NCBI GenBank assembly: GCA_033807695.1
Contig: CM066307.1
Span: 124,001 to 188,000 of the forward strand
From: Daedaleopsis sinensis
Taxonomy: Eukaryota > Basidiomycota > Agaricomycetes > Polyporales > Polyporaceae
Length of the DNA: 64,000 nt
Reading direction: 5' to 3'
Below the pieces are notes generated by a model. It worked only from the letters and a program-made list of their open reading frames with translations, did not search any database and was not told the origin of the DNA. Shown piece after piece: positions 1-9,369 of the stretch. Position 1 is the stretch's first letter, and each line of letters starts with the position of its first letter. Made by a program: the position numbers and the translations under genes.

Positions 1-2
1 CG

Positions 3-2132
3 ACATTCCAGTCGCGGGCGTTGCATCTCTCCCCCGAAGACCCGTGGCACGTCGTCGCCCATCTGGCGGCCGACGCCATCCACGACATCCACGCGCTGTT
101 CCGAGGCGCCCGCAGCGAGATACTCGCGGCGACGGCGACGGAGCACATGACAAGGCAGGCCGACGAAGCATACCGGTCGATCGCGAACGAGCTGGACGCA
201 CTCGGCGCAGAACTCTACGACACCTTCGTCGGTGGAGTCGGGCTCGAGCCGCGCCACTGCAGCTACCTGCTCACGAAGCTAGGTGTCAACCCGGCCCCCC
301 CGAGGCCGCAACTTGGACCGATCGGGACGCCACAGCGTACGACGGCCTCCTCCGCACATGCGCCCGGAAATCGCCCCGTGGTGCAAGCCAACGGACCCGC
401 AGGACACGGAGATGTCGACATGGACGACGGCGACCACAGCTCGCCGGTGAGTGCGCTCACATCTCTGCCGTCGGCGGAACCCTCGCGGGCCCCCACGCCC
501 GCTCATCACGCCGCGTCACGTCCCGCGACGCCGCACATGTCAAAACGCGACCGCGCCGGCCACGCGAAGAAGAAGGTCGACAAGGGCAAGGGCAAAGCCC
601 GCGCCCGGTCCGAAACCCCGCCGCCCGAACCGTATGCCCAGCCTATGCGCAAGCGTGGCAGGACCAGCACTATGGACTCCGGCGACCATGGAGAAGGGGC
701 ACGATGGCGGCCTGAGCCGCAGGTGCCCGACCAGAGGACGGTGGAGACGCTCCTGCGTCACTACCCCCATGCCACCCTGGATCAAATCCTCAGCCTGAGC
801 GACGCGTACGCGTCCACGTCAGGGGGCGGTCCGATGTCGTACGCTGATGCTGTACGCTCGCCGTCCCCTCCGTCGACGAGGAGCTCATCGCGGGGTACGT
901 CCTCGCAGGGGCCGTCTCGGGCGGCCTCACGGGCGAGCACTCGGCTACAAGCTGAGGTGCAGCGCAAACAGTCGAAACGAAGGAGGATTCGAGGCCCGCG
1001 TGGCTCGTCCCGCCGCGTATACCTGACTTTTGCCAAACCGCCGTCACCGAACGTTCGGATGGACGAGCACAATGTGGTGGAAGCCGTCAATGATGAGCTC
1101 CAAAATCACCGCGATGGCGAGTTGATGCGCATGCGCGCGTCCTTGGCACTGTGGAAACAAGACGGCCAGCTGTACATAGAGTTCGCGACCACGCTTCCGG
1201 ACGGCATCGACGATGCAGTCCGGGCGATTGCGGCGTCTCGAAACTTCAGCGGCACGTCCGTACAGCAGGAGCGAGCACCAGTACAGGTGGAGCGACACAC
1301 ACACACCTCCCAGCTGTGTTTCCGGGCCGTCAGCCTGCTCGGCAGGGACGGCGGAACGCGCACGCCATGGGAGGTGGCAGAGGAGGCCCTCAGACACGCC
1401 CCGGCGTGGCAGGATATTCAGATCAGGGGGGTCCGCACCATGCCACACGAGGAAGGTGCGTCCACGACCACGCTCATCGTCGAGATCGCAGACACGACAA
1501 CTCGAGCCAACCAGCGCGCGCTGGAGGGCACACGGGTCGCGTTTAGTCGGGTCGGCTTGCGCCCCGCGCAGATACTGGAGGACCGGGTCCAGGTCCAGCA
1601 GTGCAGGATGTGCTTCCGCTGGGGTCACGTCGCGGAAATCTGCAAGGCGAACTCCCAGCGGTGCTCGCGCTGCGGGGAGCCACACAATGTGGAGGAGCAC
1701 CGTGCGCGGGCCAGCTGCTGCCGGCAGAGCGGGCCCGCCGACATCGAGTGCCCCCACCCGGACCGGTGTGTCAACTGTGGACAGGCGCACTGCGCCACAG
1801 ACCACCAGTGCCCGTACCACGTCCACCGACGCGACACGGCCTGGCACGCCGCTCACCGGAACTCCTCACGGAGCAACCGGGCGGCCCGGACGACCTCGAC
1901 GGCGACGGCAGCGGCATCAAATGCGCAGCCCGCCCGAGCAGGCCCATCGGTGCGTTTTGCGTCTGATGTTCATATCATCACGCTAGATGCTTATACACCC
2001 TCCCCACAGCAGCGTCAGCGAGCGCGAAATGCGAGCGCTGAGAGGCAGCAGGGAGGGTCAGGAAGGCGGAGGGCGGAGGACCGGGATCGGGACTCTGACG
2101 CGCCAGATCGTGGACGAGGCCGTAGACGTTAA
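3..2132 (+). CDS. LINE ORF1, gag-like zinc-knuckle protein (5' incomplete)
   Basis: The frame is open from the first bases of the window, so the real start is probably upstream; the first in-frame ATG here lies about 43 codons in. ORF1 proteins of this class bind the element RNA and form the ribonucleoprotein. The first half is low-complexity (Pro, Ser, Arg, Lys-rich, disordered). The C-terminal third carries CCHC-type knuckles: CRMCFRWGHVAEIC (C-x2-C-x4-H-x4-C) near residue 530, then CSRCGEPH..., then CVNCGQAHCATDHQC. A basic Arg-rich tail closes it. Its stop TAA overlaps the ATG of ORF2 (TAATG, 2130-2134), which suggests termination-reinitiation. It has no interruptions within the window. 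Confidence 0.85.
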   Translation, partial: TFQSRALHLSPEDPWHVVAHLAADAIHDIHALFRGARSEILAATATEHMTRQADEAYRSIANELDALGAELYDTFVGGVGLEPRHCSYLLTKLGVNPAPPRPQLGPIGTPQRTTASSAHAPGNRPVVQANGPAGHGDVDMDDGDHSSPVSALTSLPSAEPSRAPTPAHHAASRPATPHMSKRDRAGHAKKKVDKGKGKARARSETPPPEPYAQPMRKRGRTSTMDSGDHGEGARWRPEPQVPDQRTVETLLRHYPHATLDQILSLSDAYASTSGGGPMSYADAVRSPSPPSTRSSSRGTSSQGPSRAASRASTRLQAEVQRKQSKRRRIRGPRGSSRRVYLTFAKPPSPNVRMDEHNVVEAVNDELQNHRDGELMRMRASLALWKQDGQLYIEFATTLPDGIDDAVRAIAASRNFSGTSVQQERAPVQVERHTHTSQLCFRAVSLLGRDGGTRTPWEVAEEALRHAPAWQDIQIRGVRTMPHEEGASTTTLIVEIADTTTRANQRALEGTRVAFSRVGLRPAQILEDRVQVQQCRMCFRWGHVAEICKANSQRCSRCGEPHNVEEHRARASCCRQSGPADIECPHPDRCVNCGQAHCATDHQCPYHVHRRDTAWHAAHRNSSRSNRAARTTSTATAAASNAQPARAGPSVRFASDVHIITLDAYTPSPQQRQRARNASAERQQGGSGRRRAEDRDRDSDAPDRGRGRRR

Positions 2133-5100
2133 TGCGCACACTACGTATTGTCTCTCATAATGTGAACCACACCCCCAACCAGTCTCATTTCATCCTCGAG
2201 TCTATGGTGGGAGAGTGTGATATTATACTGGTACAGGAGCCGTACTACGGCCCGATCAAAACGGTAGTGTCGAACTCGGACCCAGGGGGAGAGACACTCA
2301 TCGGCACTCAGACTCATCCTGCTTGGATGCTAATGGAGACGTGCACCCCAGCGAGAGTGTGCGCGTATGTGAATCGTGAGCTAGCAGAGCTGCGCCCGCA
2401 GCTGTGCTCGCATGTAGTGAATCACAAGGACATGATCCTGATCTCACTCACTGTGGAGCGGAGGGTCTTCTACTTCCTTAACGTGTATAACGACGAGCGC
2501 TGCACCGCACTCTCTTGGCTACAGGAACATATGGCAGAACTCCCGCCTCTGGACCTGGTGATGGGAGACTTCAACCTGCATTCTGCAATGTGGGAGCCGG
2601 ATGCACCGCACGAAAGCCCGCGAGCAGCGGAGATGGTGAATGTGATGGCCGGAGTGGGCCTCATCATCGTCAACATGGACGGGTCGCCGACACACCGGCC
2701 GCACAACATGGCACTCCGGGCTACGGTACCAGACCTAGTCTGGGCACCGGCAGACCGTGTAGGTGCTGGAGATGTACATGCGTACATAGACCTCGATGGC
2801 CGCGGCCTCTCTGATCACGCGATCATCTCGACTGCGGTACAGGTGGGGTGGTGGGAGAAATCTCTTCTGCCAACCATCAAACGCAAGTCGGAGGCGGAGA
2901 GAGCGTTCGTGAAGGACCTCGTGGCGGGAGTGTCACAGGTGGCCGTGGACCTGGACACCAAGGAGGCCATTCAGCGCACGTGCGACACTATCCTTAGTGT
3001 AGTACGCACTGCGTGGGATGCCCATGCTGTGGCCCCTCGGGTATCTTCTCGATCTCATCGTTGGTGGAACGAGGACTGCGCCGAGGCACTAGCAGCATTT
3101 CGGGTGCAGCGTACGCCGGAGCTGAGGCGAGCGTTCAAGCGCACAGTGAAGGCGGCGAAGGCGCAGCACTACGATGAACGCATCTCGGCTGCATGCGAGA
3201 AGGGCAAGCGGGTCTGGGATGTGGTGTCCTGGACCAAGCCACGGGCGCTACCCATGTACAAGTCCCTTGTTCACGAGGGCAAACCACTCGTGGAGCTTGA
3301 TGAGCTATGGGAGGCGGTGGATGCCACCTATAACTCAGCAGCACAGCGCGAGGTTGACATGTCCTTCTTGGACGATGTCCCAGCATTGGACGAGCGCGAC
3401 TTCCCTCCGATATCTATGCAGGAGCTGCGGGATGCGGTTGAGGATGTGTCTTCGCAGTCGGCACCGGGGTCAGACAACCTTCGGTGGCCGTATGTCGCAG
3501 CGCTAGTGAAAGACAGGGCCTGTGGCGATGCTCTGCGCAAGCTCTTTAACGCATGCATCGAGCTGAGCTACTGGCCGGTGCAGTTCAAGGAAGCCGTGTC
3601 GGTCATCATTCCAAAGCCGAAGAAGGATGACTATTCACGGCTCAAGTCATATCGACCAGTGGTGCTGCTCAGCTGCATGGGCAAATTGTGCGAAAAGGTG
3701 TTGGCTGCACGGCTACACTTTGAGGGACAGAAGTGGGGTGCACTCCATCCGGCACAGTTTGGAGGCACAAAGCAGCACTCGACGGTGGACGCAGGCATGA
3801 TGCTCGTACACCGTATCAGACAAGGGTGGACGCGCGGGCTGGACACATCTGTGTTAGCGTTCGACGTTGCCCAGTTCTATCCATCGGTTAATCACCGCAT
3901 GCTGCTCGGAATACTGCGCAAGCAGGGCTTCAACACGAAGCTAGTGGAGTTCCTCGCTCACTACCTGAGCGGGCGGTCGACAACATACCGGTGGGACGCA
4001 TTCACGTCCCCATCGTTTGATGCGGTCGAAGTCGGGGTGGTGCAGGGGTCATCCCTGTCACCACCGTTATCCAATCTGTACATTGCTCCGGTCATACACA
4101 AGCTATGCCCTACGGACCAGGCAGATTGTGGAGGGCACCCATCCCTACAGTTCTTCGTGGACGACGGGATGTGGTCGGTCACACGGGCGTCGCTAGATGG
4201 CAATGTCCAGCTGCTACAACATAAGTATGTCCGCACCATTGCGGAGTTCAAGCGAGTGGGCCTGCAAGTCGAACATGAGAAGACTGAGGCATGTCACTTC
4301 TCTCGGAAGAAGGACAACCCACCGCTCGACCTGGGTGAGGCACCGTTCACCGGCGCAACACTGCTGCAACCAGTACCAGTGCTACGGCACTTGGGTTTCT
4401 ATCTGGATCGGAAGCTGTCATTCCGGCAGCACATCAGGTTCTACGGCTCGAGAGCTGCCAGCACAGCGCAGTCGCTGCTCATGCTCGGCAACTCAATCAG
4501 AGGAATGCCCCCGCGACAGCGGCGCACACTGTACAAGTCGCTTGTCGTCCCCCTGATGACGTATGGCTGCCAGCTATGGTACCGCCGCAAAGGTACAAAG
4601 TGGCATATAGAATTCCTGCGGAAGGCGCAGAATACTGCGACGCGGTGGATTACCGGCGCATTCCGAACCTCACCAGCGGGCGGGATGGAGGTGCTAGCCG
4701 GGATTCCCCCGATCCGGCTCCACATCGAGAAGCTTGTGAACCGGACGGGGCTCCGAGCCAACACACTCATGGCCTCACACCCACTACTGGCAGCGCTGCC
4801 AAACCCGTGGGTGTGCAATCATCTGGCGCCCGATGTCGCGTTTCCCATGGGAACGGGACCGGACTCGAAGGACACACCAATGGTCGCAATAGACCATGCG
4901 GGCAGGGTGTGCACAGAGGACTTCGTACCGCTGCATGCAGAAGCACGGCCTGGCGGGCGGGTCCTGGACGAGTATGGGGACAGGCTCACGTGGCACCTTG
5001 AGCATCCGAAGAAGGAGTCGGACGAGCTGGCAGCGTGGGTGGACGAATCACTCATGCCGCGGCTGCACGAGGCGATGGGGGACAAGAGGGCAGTCACAGT

Positions 5101-5962
5101 GTTCTGTGACGGCTCTCTGTTCCCGAAACCACAGTGCCGCACAGGCGCAGCGTTTCGCGCGTACCGGTCAGGTCGGCTCCTCACGAAACGGGGAATCGCA
5201 TGCGGTAGAGGGACCTCCTACGACGCCGAAATGGTGGCGGGTGGCATGGGGTTGGCATTCGCAACCAAGCAGGCATGCGAGACGATCCATGTGGTGGCCG
5301 ATAACGAGTCGGCGTTGAAAACACTGCTCGACCCGGGCATGCACGGCCAGCAGCTAGTATCAGTGGTTGCGTGCAGGAATGTGCGAGAGTGGCTCACCAA
5401 GGATGCACGGCGGCGGATAATCCTCCACTGGTGTCCATCCCACGTGGGCGTAGAGTGGAACGAACAGGTGGATGAGGACGCCAAAGCAGCGGCAAGCCTC
5501 CCGGTAGAACGTGACGAGTGCTCCCTAGCACACGCTCACCACTTGCTAGCCGTCCAGATGAAGTCGGATTGGCGAGACGAGTACAGGTCGTCGCCGGCTT
5601 ACAGAGGTCGGCACTTCCTGCGGCTGTCGGCGTTCGAATCGCCAGACCACAAGGATAGCCCGGCGCTGAAAGCGTTCGGACACTCCAAGGCGTCCATGGC
5701 TAGATTCTGCCGGACGGTGCTGGACCACGCGCCGCTTGGATCGTTCCGGCGGCGCTTCTTCAGGGATGAGCCCACACACTGCCCGGATTGCGGAGTCCTC
5801 CAAGACCGGGAGCATGTGCTGCTCAAGTGCAAGAGGTACCGCCGGTGGTGGAACTGCCGCGGTGAATTTGAGTTCCTACAACGGGTGAGTGCATATGACG
5901 ACCTCACCTCGTTTCTTACAGCGAATGAGAGCGCGTTCACGTTCGCGGACGCGCCAAGTTAA
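2132..5962 (+). CDS. LINE ORF2: endonuclease, reverse transcriptase and RNase H
   Basis: This 1276-aa polyprotein starts at an ATG that shares its A with the ORF1 stop. Residues 1-240 are an APE-type endonuclease with LVQEP (E36), GDFNLH (D145, N147) and SDH (227-229). Residues about 440-800 are the reverse transcriptase, with the catalytic box FVDD at 675-678 (a variant of YADD) and the downstream LRHLGFYLD motif. RNase H follows, with FCDGS (D993), YDAEM (E1033) and VADNE (D1057), then HWCPSHVGVEWNE. The C-terminus has an HCPDCG...EHVLLKC cluster as in I/Tad1 elements. All expected catalytic acids are present and no stop interrupts the frame, so the enzyme could be functional. Confidence 0.93.
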   Translation: MRTLRIVSHNVNHTPNQSHFILESMVGECDIILVQEPYYGPIKTVVSNSDPGGETLIGTQTHPAWMLMETCTPARVCAYVNRELAELRPQLCSHVVNHKDMILISLTVERRVFYFLNVYNDERCTALSWLQEHMAELPPLDLVMGDFNLHSAMWEPDAPHESPRAAEMVNVMAGVGLIIVNMDGSPTHRPHNMALRATVPDLVWAPADRVGAGDVHAYIDLDGRGLSDHAIISTAVQVGWWEKSLLPTIKRKSEAERAFVKDLVAGVSQVAVDLDTKEAIQRTCDTILSVVRTAWDAHAVAPRVSSRSHRWWNEDCAEALAAFRVQRTPELRRAFKRTVKAAKAQHYDERISAACEKGKRVWDVVSWTKPRALPMYKSLVHEGKPLVELDELWEAVDATYNSAAQREVDMSFLDDVPALDERDFPPISMQELRDAVEDVSSQSAPGSDNLRWPYVAALVKDRACGDALRKLFNACIELSYWPVQFKEAVSVIIPKPKKDDYSRLKSYRPVVLLSCMGKLCEKVLAARLHFEGQKWGALHPAQFGGTKQHSTVDAGMMLVHRIRQGWTRGLDTSVLAFDVAQFYPSVNHRMLLGILRKQGFNTKLVEFLAHYLSGRSTTYRWDAFTSPSFDAVEVGVVQGSSLSPPLSNLYIAPVIHKLCPTDQADCGGHPSLQFFVDDGMWSVTRASLDGNVQLLQHKYVRTIAEFKRVGLQVEHEKTEACHFSRKKDNPPLDLGEAPFTGATLLQPVPVLRHLGFYLDRKLSFRQHIRFYGSRAASTAQSLLMLGNSIRGMPPRQRRTLYKSLVVPLMTYGCQLWYRRKGTKWHIEFLRKAQNTATRWITGAFRTSPAGGMEVLAGIPPIRLHIEKLVNRTGLRANTLMASHPLLAALPNPWVCNHLAPDVAFPMGTGPDSKDTPMVAIDHAGRVCTEDFVPLHAEARPGGRVLDEYGDRLTWHLEHPKKESDELAAWVDESLMPRLHEAMGDKRAVTVFCDGSLFPKPQCRTGAAFRAYRSGRLLTKRGIACGRGTSYDAEMVAGGMGLAFATKQACETIHVVADNESALKTLLDPGMHGQQLVSVVACRNVREWLTKDARRRIILHWCPSHVGVEWNEQVDEDAKAAASLPVERDECSLAHAHHLLAVQMKSDWRDEYRSSPAYRGRHFLRLSAFESPDHKDSPALKAFGHSKASMARFCRTVLDHAPLGSFRRRFFRDEPTHCPDCGVLQDREHVLLKCKRYRRWWNCRGEFEFLQRVSAYDDLTSFLTANESAFTFADAPS

Positions 5963-6148
5963 GCGGTAGCTGCTTGAACCTCCGGGGTTCGCAGAAGTGA
6001 ATGGGAGCGGCGCCATCGCTGGCGCGCAAAGAGCCCTTAGATGTCGGCACCAGAGGCTGAGAATACTCGCCTACCCCAGTGTATAGCTATAGCAGACAGC
6101 AACAGCCGCACCTGTACTCAGTACGAGCGGGATAGAAACCGTGATGGC

Positions 6149-6159
6149 AAAAAAAAAAA
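6149..6159 (+). other. LINE 3' poly(A) tail
   Basis: A run of 11 A about 190 bases after the ORF2 stop marks the 3' terminus of the retrotransposon. Host sequence follows from 6160. Confidence 0.8.
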
Positions 6160-6971
6160 GAGGCTAGTCCTGAGTCGCGCCATGGGCTGGGAGTTGGCAA
6201 CAGCGCTATCAGCTACGGAGACTACAGCTCCTGCATCAAATGATTTGGTCTGAGCCAAGAAGCAGAGTCGCTCACCTTGTTCCGGACAAATTCCACGAGG
6301 CGGTGTATTGGCATACATACACAAGCGCTAGCGCTTCGTTCTATGCTACTTGTTGCGATGTGCTGTACTCAGTGATGCTCAACGATCTACCGGGGGGGAG
6401 TTATAATGGTATGACGTCGACCGCAAGGTAGAGTAGCTTGTTACTGATCTGCAGTCAAGTGGGCTTCGAAGCCTTCTCTGTTGCAGGTCAAGAACCCTCC
6501 TAGCGGTGCACGCGCCACGGTTAACACCGGCATCTTCCCCTTTGAAACAACATGGACCGCTTCCTACCACTTCATCACGACTTGGACAGATGCCGTTCAT
6601 TCCACAGAACTTACACGCCCTCCGAGCCCTGTCATCGAACAACTCTCCAGAGTCCTATGTCGGAAAAAGCCGCTAGGCGTCTAGTTACAACTAGAAGAAC
6701 TTGACGCATTAGTAGGGATCGTATAATCTAGTACAGCAATTACATGATCAGGAACAATGTCAATCAACTTGATGGCAACATGAAGAAGATCCTAAAGATC
6801 TGGATTTGAGGTCGGCTATCAAGAAAAGACTGTGATTATCGAGGACATTACAAGATGGAGCAGTGAGCGACAAGAAGTCAAAGCACAAGTTAATACATGG
6901 GTCATTCAGCTTGGCAACGAGCGTACGTCTACTTGAGCACCAGCAACACACAAAGCGGCGGGGAATGTCTT
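6160..6971. other. Intergenic, no gene seen
   Basis: Between the LINE tail and the stop of the next gene I see only short unsupported frames. There is no conserved protein, RNA gene or clear repeat. It presumably includes the 3' flank of the minus-strand gene. Confidence 0.5.
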
Positions 6972-7666
6972 TCAGGGACGAGCAGAACCACGACCGCGAC
7001 GAGCACTGGCACGAGGACGAGTGACCTGAGGACGAGGAATATCTAACGATGCGTTGTCCAACGCAGGCTCCGCGGCGTGATCTTCCTCCTCAGCCGCAAC
7101 ACTTTTGCCTTTGCCTTTGCGCTTGCTCTTGCGCGGGCCGTCGCCATTGCTCTCGACGTCAACGTCGACGCCGATGTTGTTCGACGAGTCGCTTGCCACA
7201 ACGGCCCGGGAGGCTCCTCTGGTCACCTTCTTTTTGGTCGCATTGACTGGCTTGGCAGGCTGAGCCTCCACCGCAGCAGTCACAGTGCCCCTGCGCTTGC
7301 GCGTACCGGTGGTCTCGACGGTACCACTTCTGCCGCCCTTGTTCTGGTCAGCCAACTGTTGCGGCGCCGATTGACCTACAAAAGCGGTAGCCTGAGGCTG
7401 CGCGATCGCCGGCCCGGACTGCTGTCGAACGGATGTGTTAATTAGCATCAAACTATATTGTAGATGCTGCTCAGACTCACCTCTTCGGAGTCCGAGTCTA
7501 CGGAGGAGGATGACGTAGGGCTGAACGAAGCGAGTGCTGGGTCGAGCGAGCGGCGAGCAAGAGGGTCGTCGAAAGAAACGGCAGCAAGTGCAGCAGCAGC
7601 ATCATCGACGTCGGCAGTCTGAGCAAAGGTGTGTGCAGCAGGGATAATGGTGGTGTCGCCGTCGCC

Positions 7667-7717
<51 letters not shown>

Positions 7718-9369
7718 GCCGTCGCTGTCGCCATCGCCGCCGTCGCCGCGATTGCCGTTGCGAGCTTGGTCGCCATCATCCTTGCTGTCCTTGGCCTGGG
7801 TGCGATTGTTGCCATCCTCGCGGCGGTCATCGGCAGCTGGCTCATCTTCGTCCGAGCTTGAATCGTCATTGAGGCTGCTCCAATCCATGCTGGTGATGGT
7901 GGCAGGCTTGGGGGCTGGTGCGGCGCCGTCGACAACCTTCTTGTTCTTGTTGTCAACTTCCTTGTCGTATTTGGTGCCCTTGAAGACAAAATCTTGGATA
8001 GACTTCATGGTACGCTGCACGCTCTTCGTCTTGCCGTTCATGAGAAAGAACTTGAGATACTCGTCGAAGAGTGTCTCGTAGTCGGCGCCGAAGGCTGAAT
8101 CATCAGAAACCATGTAGCGCAGCTGTCGACAGGGATGTTAGATCAACGACTAAATTAGATAGCAAAGCAAACAGGACTGACCGCGACGATGGCAAAGCTG
8201 ACCGTGTTGAATGAGATTTTGTCGAGGTCCCACTTCACGCCGTTTGAGGTAGACCGGGGCTTGAAATTGTCTACGAGGGCGCCGGAGCCGTAATAAAAAA
8301 CGCGCACAATCTATATTGACCATGTGTGAGTGTGATAATGTACTATGAAGACGGGCGCAGAGCGAGAACGTACCTTTTTGATGGCTTCCTGCTGGAAGAC
8401 TTTCTTCGCAACACCCACATGGTCGAGAGGATAAACGATGGGTGCCAAAGGTTCTCGCTTGTCTCCTGACAGCGCACTGAGTACTCCCTTTTCGTCGTAG
8501 TTAGGGATATGTTCCAAGATCTTAGCGCGCGCGAGTTTGAGCCGCTCGATCATATGGCCCTTGTACTGCTCGGCCGCTGAGAACATCTAAAAATGACAAT
8601 GAGCAGCGCAATAGCATAGCGACACAGTGAATAACTTACAGCGTCTGCGTAAAGCGACTGCTCGAGCTTCTCGTCAACATTCGCAGGGAGGAAGGTGAGG
8701 AGCTCCTTCGCTATGGCGTCTGTCATGTTGCTTCTGGATGAAAAATGAGTGTCCCAATCATTTGGTTTGACACTGTTATCCTGGATGTAGGGTGCTCTGA
8801 GCTTTGATACCGCCTCCTCTGACCACCACGGCCGCAAGACGAGGACATAGTTGCGGGCTATCTTCTGCAACGTAGCGATCAGCTGACGGACATCAGCAGG
8901 CAAGTTGTCGTATTCCCCATGCTTGACTTTGCCACCACAGCTGTTGCAAAGGGGTTTGGCACCAACATTGACGTTCTTCAGGTTTTGATTCTCCTGGCGC
9001 AGTACTCCAATAAGGACTTGGGCTTCCCTGATGAACTGCGCACGACGAAATGTTAGCTTACCTATTGTAGATCGCGTATAAATGTCAGCTTACCTCGATG
9101 AAATCTTTCGCAGTGGCCTGTTCAGGTACAATCGTCAAGAAAGATTCGATCCGGACGTTCATGTCCGGCGTGTATTTGGGGTCCTTCGCTTTCGCCTTCG
9201 CCTTCCCCTTGTCGTTTCGAGGCTTGGAGCCCGTTGCCTTGGGGGCACTATGCGTGGGAGGTGGCAGTCGAACACCGTCGTCGTCGTCTTCATCGCCAGA
9301 AACGTTCAGGTCGAGTACCTCCTCATCCGACGCGGGAGCCTGAGGTGCTGGACGCGGACCACGAGCCAT
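6972..9369 (-). CDS. Uncharacterised agaricomycete protein, six exons, acidic (DDS)n tract
   Basis: All introns fall between codons. Exons are 9369-9094, 9035-8640, 8586-8374, 8310-8182, 8122-7481 and 7421-6972, giving 701 aa; introns are 53-63 nt with GT..AG borders. The N-terminus is Pro/Lys-rich and disordered. Exon 2 has a leucine-zipper-like stretch (VLIGVLRQENQNL) and a CNSCGG pair. Exons 3-5 hold the folded part, ending in a segment (SFAIVALRYMVSDDSAFGADY) that recalls a lineage-specific family I know only as hypothetical proteins of Agaricomycetes. The second half is disordered: an acidic DDS repeat, then Lys/Arg-rich nuclear-localisation-like runs. I do not know its function; a nuclear location is an inference from composition. 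Confidence 0.75.
7660..7735 (-). repeat. In-frame 9-nt microsatellite encoding (DDS)n
   Basis: On the plus strand GTCGTCGCT repeats about six times with degenerate flanks. In the minus-strand gene it encodes Asp-Asp-Ser repeats. The unit is a multiple of three, so length change keeps the frame. Confidence 0.85.

Larger units (their letters stand above)
1..6159 (+). mobile_element. LINE (non-LTR) retrotransposon, Tad1/I-like, 5' end cut by window
   Basis: Two long consecutive frames (gag-like ORF1, then ORF2 with endonuclease, RT and RNase H) are followed by about 190 bases of 3' UTR and a run of 11 A at 6149-6159. This is the normal end of an element integrated by target-primed reverse transcription. 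The presence of RNase H and a C-terminal CCHC-type cluster fits the Tad1/I group known from fungi. The 5' UTR, the true 5' end and any target-site duplication lie outside the window. I see no stop or frameshift in either frame, so this copy may be recent. Confidence 0.92.

Noticed and set aside
1044..1856. 270-aa frame on the minus strand
   Set aside because: It lies wholly antisense to LINE ORF1, which has zinc knuckles and a clear family. It is a GC-rich shadow frame.
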